DNA of 64,000 nt. Origin: Tumebacillus_A lipolyticus (GTDB taxonomy: Bacteria > Bacillota > Bacilli > Tumebacillales > Tumebacillaceae). The notes below the pieces were generated by a model, which worked only from the letters and a program-made list of their open reading frames with translations, searched no databases and was not told the origin of the DNA. This document shows, piece after piece, positions 59,469-64,000 of the stretch. The position numbers and the translations under genes were made by a program. Numbering within the stretch: the stretch's first letter is position 1; each line of letters opens with the position of its first letter. Location of the stretch: NCBI RefSeq assembly GCF_042682745.1, contig NZ_JBHUIO010000011.1, positions 372,001 to 436,000 of the forward strand, in the 5' to 3' direction.

Positions 59469-60518
59469 TTATCGTTCCCTTGCTTCTTGTTCTTCTATCT
59501 GTAAGATCGCATCTGCCACCGCCTCGTCGGTGATCAACACCTGCAGAGGACACCCGTAAGCGACAGCGGAGATCGCCTTCGCTTTGCTGCTTCCGCCTGC
59601 GACCGCAACCACTCGCTCGATTCGCTTCAGATCGCTCAGGCGCAATCCGACCGTGTTCATCGCATAGATGATGTTTCCGAGCTCGTCAAAATAGTAGCCG
59701 AACGCTTCGGCGATCCCCCCGTGCGATTCGATCTGCTCGATGCTCTTCGCCGTAAGCCGCCTGCGCTTGGCCATGGGGATAGCTTGCCCGATGCCATGAA
59801 GGACAATCCGAGCGGAGCGCAGTCGGGAAAGCGTATCCTGAATCGGCGGATCGTATGTCAGCGATTGCAGCGCTTCATCGCTCAACACGTCGGGCGCATG
59901 CAACAGGCGATAGGTGCCGCCGAGCTGACCGGCGATTCTCGCGGCGATCGCGTTCGCCTGAAACTCCATGTGCTCGCCTACCCCGCCGCGAGCGGGAAGC
60001 ACTTCGACGCTGAGCTTGGTGCGCGCGATCGAGTCGGCGACGGTCGCGATCGTCGTCCCGCCGGTCACCGCCAAGATGTCGCCCGGCTGAAGCGTTCGCG
60101 TCAGCCAGTCTGCCGCCGCATGTCCGATCGCCTTTTTGACGAACGGGTCTGCATCCGCATCGCCGGCGACGATCCGCACTTCCTTCAGCCCCAGCCGTTC
60201 AGCCAGGCGGCGCTCCTTCTCCGCCAACCCTTCCGCCTCGCGGATCACGTCTGCCAGCTGTGCAAGCAGGTTGAAGCCGCGTTCGGTCAGGTGCATCCCC
60301 ACCGTCTCGGCGACGATCAGTCCGCCGTCTTTCAGCAGATCGACCTCGGCGCGGAGAATGCGCTCTGTCGTCTGCAACTGCTGCGCCAACGCCCTTCGTC
60401 CGATCGGCTGGGTCAGCGAGAGATGATAGAGGATGCGATAGCGCTTTTTCATCGTTTCGATCAGATCGGGGACCAGCTGTTGCTGCAGTTCCAGCAGATG
60501 GTTTGGCACTGCGTTCAT
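59469..60518 (-). CDS. cggR: Central glycolytic genes regulator CggR (SorC/DeoR family)
   Basis: 349 residues from the ATG at 60518 (GGAAGG upstream); a longer frame would run into the operator. The N-terminal helix-turn-helix is in IGRRALAQQLQTTERILRAEVDLLK near residues 40-65, and the large C-terminal sugar-binding domain carries the typical DILAVTGGTTIATVADSI block near 180. In B. subtilis CggR represses the gapA operon and is released by fructose-1,6-bisphosphate. It is the first gene of this operon and a matching operator precedes it. Confidence 0.94.
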   Translation of the reverse strand: MNAVPNHLLELQQQLVPDLIETMKKRYRILYHLSLTQPIGRRALAQQLQTTERILRAEVDLLKDGGLIVAETVGMHLTERGFNLLAQLADVIREAEGLAEKERRLAERLGLKEVRIVAGDADADPFVKKAIGHAAADWLTRTLQPGDILAVTGGTTIATVADSIARTKLSVEVLPARGGVGEHMEFQANAIAARIAGQLGGTYRLLHAPDVLSDEALQSLTYDPPIQDTLSRLRSARIVLHGIGQAIPMAKRRRLTAKSIEQIESHGGIAEAFGYYFDELGNIIYAMNTVGLRLSDLKRIERVVAVAGGSSKAKAISAVAYGCPLQVLITDEAVADAILQIEEQEARER

Positions 60519-60541
60519 CCTTCCTGCATCTTCCTTTAAGG

Positions 60542-60577
60542 GACAAAAAATGTCCCGTGTATACTTTTTACGTCCCA
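60542..60577 (-). promoter_or_regulatory. CggR operator upstream of cggR
   Basis: Read on the minus strand the 36 bases follow the B. subtilis layout of two direct repeats CGGGAC-N6-TGTC separated by 4 bases. The downstream half is perfect (CGGGAC, TGTC). The upstream half is degenerate (TGGGAC, AGTA). A TATACA -10-like element lies between the halves. This is consistent with autoregulation of the glycolytic operon. Confidence 0.8.
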
Positions 60578-60586
60578 CAAGCTTGG

Positions 60587-60611
60587 AAAAAAATGCAGAC
60601 GCGAAGTCTGC
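60587..60611 (-). terminator. Terminator of rpoN
   Basis: GCAGAC-TTCGC-GTCTGC followed on the minus strand by ATTTTTTT. It separates rpoN from the glycolytic operon. Confidence 0.85.
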
Positions 60612-60648
60612 TCACTTTTATTTTATCCAAAGACTGGTCATTTCGCAA

Positions 60649-61995
60649 CTACTCTGCATACCGCTTTCGCTGTGACGAGGACGGGATGTGCTCTTCCTCC
60701 CGATATTTGGCGACCGTTCGTCTGGCGATCTCGATCCCTTTTTCCTGCAACAGTTCGGCCAGCTTCTGGTCGCTGAGCGGCTTCTGCTGATTCTCTTCCT
60801 GCACCAGCCGTTTGATCTCCGACTTGATGCTCTCCGCCGAAGCGCTTTCCCCAGACGATGTCTGCACGCCCGATCCGAAAAAATATTTCAGTTCAAACAC
60901 GCCGCGCGGGGTCTGCGCATATTTGCCCGTGGTGGCGCGGGAGACGGTCGATTCGTGCAACCCGACCTTTTCTGCCACATGGCGGAGCGTCATCGGTTTC
61001 AACCTGCGCACCCCCTCCTCGAAAAAGGAGCGCTGCAGTTCGACGATCGCCGTCGTGACATTGAAGATCGTCTGCCGGCGCTGCTCGATCGATTTGAGCA
61101 GCCAGAGCGCACCGCTCAGCTTGCTTGCGATATAGTCTTTCGTCTCCTTGTGCAAATCGCCTTTGGCAAGCAGCAGGTTGCGATAGAACTCGTTGATCGT
61201 AAGCCTCGGCATCGACCTTTCGTTCACGATGACCACATAGTCGCGACCGACTCGCTCCACCGTCACATCGGGGATGATGTAAGCGGGCGTTTCGATCGAG
61301 TGCATGCGGCCTGGCTTCGGGTCGAGCGTTTTCAGCAGATCGACCATTCGCTGCACATCTGATGGCGAAACGCCGAGCCGAGTGGCCACCCGCGTGATCT
61401 TGCCCTGGGCGACATCTTCGAGATAGTGATCGATCAGCAGGTAGATCGCTTGGGGCACCTCGCGCTTCTCCGCCAGCTGCAGGCGGAGGCATTCTGCAAG
61501 GTTGCGCGCGCCGACGCCGGTCGGCTCCAAGCTCTGCACGTGCTGAAGCGCCTGCAGCACGCGCTCCGCACTCACGGAGAGCGCCTGTGCACACTCTTCG
61601 AGCGACAGGGTGAGGTAGCCGTTGCTGTCGAGGTTGCCGATCAGATAGCGGCCGATGCGCAGCACCTCCTGATGCAGCGGCAACAGCCGAAACTGCTTTT
61701 CCAGATGCTCGTGGAGGGTCACCCCTTGGCGAATCCCTTCCTGCGTCTCATCGGTCGCAGTTCCTGCATACCCTGACGAGGCGTGCGGGAGCTCCTTGTT
61801 CCGCAGCTCCTTGGCAAGCTCGGCCCAATCGAAGGTGGGCTCCACCTCCAACACCGGATTCTGCTGCGTTTCGCTTTCCAGATAGTCGAGCAATTCCAGC
61901 GATGAGAACTGCAAGACGGTGATCGCTTGGCGAAGTTCAGGTGTCATGACCAACTTCTGCGTCTGCTCCTGCCACAGGCCAAATCCCATCTGCAT
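60649..61995 (-). CDS. rpoN: RNA polymerase sigma-54 factor (SigL)
   Basis: 448 residues. The N-terminal Gln-rich activator-interacting region begins MGFGLWQEQTQKLVMTPELRQAI, the core-binding domain lies around residues 90-260, and the C-terminal DNA-binding domain has the helix-turn-helix with VAEKVGLHESTVSRATTGKY and the RpoN box ARRTVAKYRE near 430. In Bacilli SigL controls levanase, arginine and acetoin genes through enhancer-binding activators, none of which is in the window. Location beside cggR is typical for Bacillales. Confidence 0.96.
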   Translation of the reverse strand: MQMGFGLWQEQTQKLVMTPELRQAITVLQFSSLELLDYLESETQQNPVLEVEPTFDWAELAKELRNKELPHASSGYAGTATDETQEGIRQGVTLHEHLEKQFRLLPLHQEVLRIGRYLIGNLDSNGYLTLSLEECAQALSVSAERVLQALQHVQSLEPTGVGARNLAECLRLQLAEKREVPQAIYLLIDHYLEDVAQGKITRVATRLGVSPSDVQRMVDLLKTLDPKPGRMHSIETPAYIIPDVTVERVGRDYVVIVNERSMPRLTINEFYRNLLLAKGDLHKETKDYIASKLSGALWLLKSIEQRRQTIFNVTTAIVELQRSFFEEGVRRLKPMTLRHVAEKVGLHESTVSRATTGKYAQTPRGVFELKYFFGSGVQTSSGESASAESIKSEIKRLVQEENQQKPLSDQKLAELLQEKGIEIARRTVAKYREEEHIPSSSQRKRYAE

Positions 61996-62137
61996 CTCTC
62001 TCGCCCCCTTCGCTGTTTTCCTGTTTACCAGTGTAGCAAAACAGAAAAGGAAAAGCGATTCCTCGATTTTGTCATTCTGCGCCCGTCACTCATACTTGAT
62101 AGCCATACCTGACAGCCGCACCCGACGGCCAGATCTG

Positions 62138-62329
62138 TCAATCGTAGAGCACATGGACGCGCCCGATCGGGTCGAGCAATGCATATCGGACATCCCTGAC
62201 ATCATAGATTTGCAATTGGGAGAGCATTTCGCGCACCCACGGTTCAGACTTGCCGAGCCGCATCAAGTTCTCATACACCAGTTTTCCGTGCCGGACGAGA
62301 TGCATGGGCTTTGCGAGTTCTTCCTCCAT
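62138..62329 (-). CDS. Lone YetF/DUF421-like C-terminal domain protein
   Basis: 63 residues. The sequence PMHLVRHGKLVYENLMRLG followed by a helix ending MLSQLQ, then VRDVRYALLDPIGRVHVL follows the pattern of the cytoplasmic domain of YetF (DUF421) membrane proteins: a short beta strand, a helix and the xVxxAxxxxxG strand pair. The membrane part is absent. The ribosome site is an imperfect AAGGATGATGAG. It could be a truncated relic or a genuine small soluble domain. Confidence 0.55.
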   Translation of the reverse strand: MEEELAKPMHLVRHGKLVYENLMRLGKSEPWVREMLSQLQIYDVRDVRYALLDPIGRVHVLYD

Positions 62330-62459
62330 CGCTCATCATCCTTTCGCTGTTCGGTACTTTTTTCTAGCTTGCCACGAACCTGCGAAAAAATTCATCGGAA
62401 TCAGCCGATGATGGGTTCGAATATGCTCAAGTATAGACATTTTGAAGGAGGAGACCGCC

Positions 62460-63290
62460 TTGCGGATTGGATTTATCGGTACAGGAAGTATGGGAAGCAT
62501 GTTGATCCGCTCGTTTCTCCAATCAACGCCCTCTTCGGATCTGCAGATCGTCGCCTGCAACCGAAGTCCTGAAAAATTGGCCCACCTCACCGCTCGCTAT
62601 CCGCAGGTGGAGACGGCCGCAACCCCCGAAGAGACCGTTTCCCGCTCTTCGATCGTCTTCTTGTGCGTGAAGCCAAACGATGCGATGGGTGTCATACAGC
62701 AAGTGCTGCCCTACTTGCAGGAACAGCATTATTTTATTTCGATCAACAGCGCGGTGATGCTCGACGAGATGGAGGCGCTCCTGCCCTGTCGCGTGTCAAA
62801 GGTGATCCCCTCGCTCACGCAGGTCGCGCTCTCCGGCGTCAGCTTGGTGATGCACGGCAGCCGCATGTCACACGAGGAGCGCCGCTTTGTCGATAGCTGG
62901 CTGGAGCGGATCTCCAAGCCGATCATCGTCGAAGAGGGGGACCTGCGCGTCTGCTCCGACCTCTCCTCCTGCGGGCCTGCCTTTCTGGCGGTGATGTTGC
63001 GCGAGTTTGCGATGGCGGCGGTGCGCCAAGGGGGGATCTCCCGCGATCTGGCCGATGAGTTGGTCAAAGAGATGGCGCGAGGTACGGGGAAGTTGCTGAC
63101 GGAGGAAGGGTTTGAGTTTGAGGACATCATCCGCCGCGTGGCGGTGCCTGGGGGAATCACAGCCGAAGGGATCAAGGTGCTGCACCCTTCGCTGCACGGG
63201 GTGTTCGATCAGCTGCTGGTGACCACCCGCTCCAAAGCGAAGCATCACGGGGTGCCGCCCACCGAGCGTCCACAGGATTGCGAACGATAA
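62460..63290 (+). CDS. comER: ComER, pyrroline-5-carboxylate reductase-like protein
   Basis: 276 residues from a TTG at 62460 with GGAGGAG 8 bases upstream. The N-terminal NAD(P) motif is IGFIGTGSMGSMLI and the family block DLSSCGPAFLAVMLREFA near residue 170 corresponds to the P5CR substrate site. B. subtilis ComER (273 residues) has this fold and lies near comEA; its exact role is not settled. ProC is the alternative, but ComER-type enzymes lack the usual GGI/T-rich ending. Confidence 0.85.
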   Translation: MRIGFIGTGSMGSMLIRSFLQSTPSSDLQIVACNRSPEKLAHLTARYPQVETAATPEETVSRSSIVFLCVKPNDAMGVIQQVLPYLQEQHYFISINSAVMLDEMEALLPCRVSKVIPSLTQVALSGVSLVMHGSRMSHEERRFVDSWLERISKPIIVEEGDLRVCSDLSSCGPAFLAVMLREFAMAAVRQGGISRDLADELVKEMARGTGKLLTEEGFEFEDIIRRVAVPGGITAEGIKVLHPSLHGVFDQLLVTTRSKAKHHGVPPTERPQDCER

Positions 63291-63316
63291 AAAAGCGGGG
63301 TCCGGTCAGACCCCGC
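63289..63316 (-). terminator. Terminator of thiD
   Basis: GCGGGGTC and GACCCCGC form an 8-base-pair stem, followed on the minus strand by six T. Confidence 0.85.
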
Positions 63317-63327
63317 ATCGCGTATGC

Positions 63328-64000
63328 TCATTTTTGTAGCGCGCGCTGCCCGTACGCCCAGTGATTGGTCGGCCCGTGGCCGTTTCCGATCCCCAGCGTC
63401 TCGCGGATCGCGCAGGTGATAAACTCTTTCGCCGTCTCCACCGCCGCTTGCACGGAGCGACCTTTGGCCAGCTCAGCGGTGATCGCAGCGGAGAAGGTGC
63501 AGCCGGTGCCGTGCGTATGCTTGGTCTGATGGCGCAGAGAGACGAACTGCACAAACGTCTCGCCATCGTACAGAACGTCGAGCGCATCGCCTTCGAGGTG
63601 ACCGCCTTTGACCACCACATAGCGGACGCCAAAACTGTGGATGCGCTTGGCCGCCTCTCGCATCTCTTCGACGGTGCGAATGTCGCGGCCGGTCAGCACT
63701 TCCGCTTCCGGCAGGTTCGGCGTGATCACCGTAGCCAGCGGCAGCAGCTGCCGGATCAGCGCTTGCTGCGAATCCTGTTCGAGCAGGCGGGCGCCGCCTT
63801 TGGCGACCATCACCGGGTCGACGACAAGGTTGGGAATGTTGTTTTCTTTGATCTTGCGCGCGACCGTCTCGATGATCGGCACTTGGGACAGCATGCCCGT
63901 CTTGACCGCGTCGATCCCGATGTCCTGCGCCACCGCATCGATCTGCTTTTCGATCGCTTCCAGCGGCAGGTTGTAAATGCCGTGGACGCCGAGCGTGTTT
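63328..64000 (-). CDS. thiD: Hydroxymethylpyrimidine (phosphate) kinase ThiD, C-terminal part
   Basis: The frame is open to the window edge, so only the last about 224 residues are present. The part at the edge reads NTLGVHGIYNLPLEAIEKQIDAV, a conserved ThiD block. Further motifs are VKTGMLS, VVDPVMVAKGGARLL, ITPNLPEAEVLTG, VVVKGGHL and HTHGTGCTFSAAI with the catalytic Asp position replaced in the loop by the usual GTGCT anion hole. It phosphorylates HMP and HMP-P for thiamine synthesis. The rest of the thiamine operon would lie beyond 64000. Confidence 0.95.
   Translation of the reverse strand, partial: NTLGVHGIYNLPLEAIEKQIDAVAQDIGIDAVKTGMLSQVPIIETVARKIKENNIPNLVVDPVMVAKGGARLLEQDSQQALIRQLLPLATVITPNLPEAEVLTGRDIRTVEEMREAAKRIHSFGVRYVVVKGGHLEGDALDVLYDGETFVQFVSLRHQTKHTHGTGCTFSAAITAELAKGRSVQAAVETAKEFITCAIRETLGIGNGHGPTNHWAYGQRALQK

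Overview
The window looks like a chromosomal piece of a GC-rich, aerobic, spore-forming member of the Bacillales, most like Tumebacillus or another Alicyclobacillaceae. This is inferred from Bacillus-type gene order (ssrA-smpB-rnr-est-secG and eno-gpmI-tpiA-pgk-gapA-cggR-rpoN), strong AGGAGG ribosome sites, a Bacillus-megaterium-type anaerobic cobalamin pathway, a HemAT-like globin chemoreceptor, a comER homologue and a DUF4855-like secreted protein. The species is not proven by anything I can see.

Layout. (1) 1-3707: the end of a siderophore operon with the order sbnF-sbnG-sbnH-sbnI, the same order as the staphyloferrin B cluster of Staphylococcus aureus. (2) 3948-8040: an iron-siderophore ABC importer. 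The lipoprotein gene diverges from a permease-permease-ATPase operon, and the shared promoter region has two Fur-like boxes. (3) 8200-11620: an accessory stretch of small orphan lipoproteins and membrane proteins, one with a DUF4362 domain. (4) 11624-31123 (minus strand): a near-complete anaerobic adenosylcobalamin pathway. An 18-gene, mostly overlapping operon (cbiH60-X-J-C-D-ET-L-F-G-A-cobD-U-S-C-cbiP-Z-B-cobA) lies behind one cobalamin riboswitch and terminator. cobT lies behind a second riboswitch, and cobO lies upstream of that one. Only precorrin-2 dehydrogenase is not seen among the chelate-forming and ring-modifying steps. A corrinoid-salvage gene, cbiZ, sits inside this de novo operon, and a 24-codon ORF is coupled at both ends between cbiZ and cbiB.

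(5) 31287-38673: a serine hydrolase, a membrane protein, a HemAT-like globin chemoreceptor, a 3-hydroxyacyl-CoA dehydrogenase, a decayed signal-peptide gene, a DUF4855-like exported protein and small secreted, membrane or redoxin-like proteins. (6) 38784-43411: an ECF sigma factor operon with a multi-spanning membrane protein and a three-gene ABC transporter. (7) 43647-47158: a heterodimeric ABC exporter with one canonical and one degenerate ATP site. (8) 47341-48815: a small AT-richer island downstream of the tmRNA gene. It carries two orphan genes and is flanked on its far side by a diverged copy of the tmRNA 3' end plus a terminator, so it looks like an old integration into ssrA. (9) 48897-64000: core genes: ssrA, smpB, rnr, a carboxylesterase, secG, the glycolytic operon with its CggR operator, rpoN (sigL), a lone YetF-like domain gene, comER and the C-terminal part of thiD, which runs off the window.

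The two large systems are both metal-related. The siderophore genes make and import a citrate-based iron chelator and are probably under Fur. The cobalamin genes make and salvage B12 under riboswitch feedback. Start sites were chosen mostly from ribosome binding sites and operon overlaps. No database search was possible, so family names rest on motifs, length and gene order.
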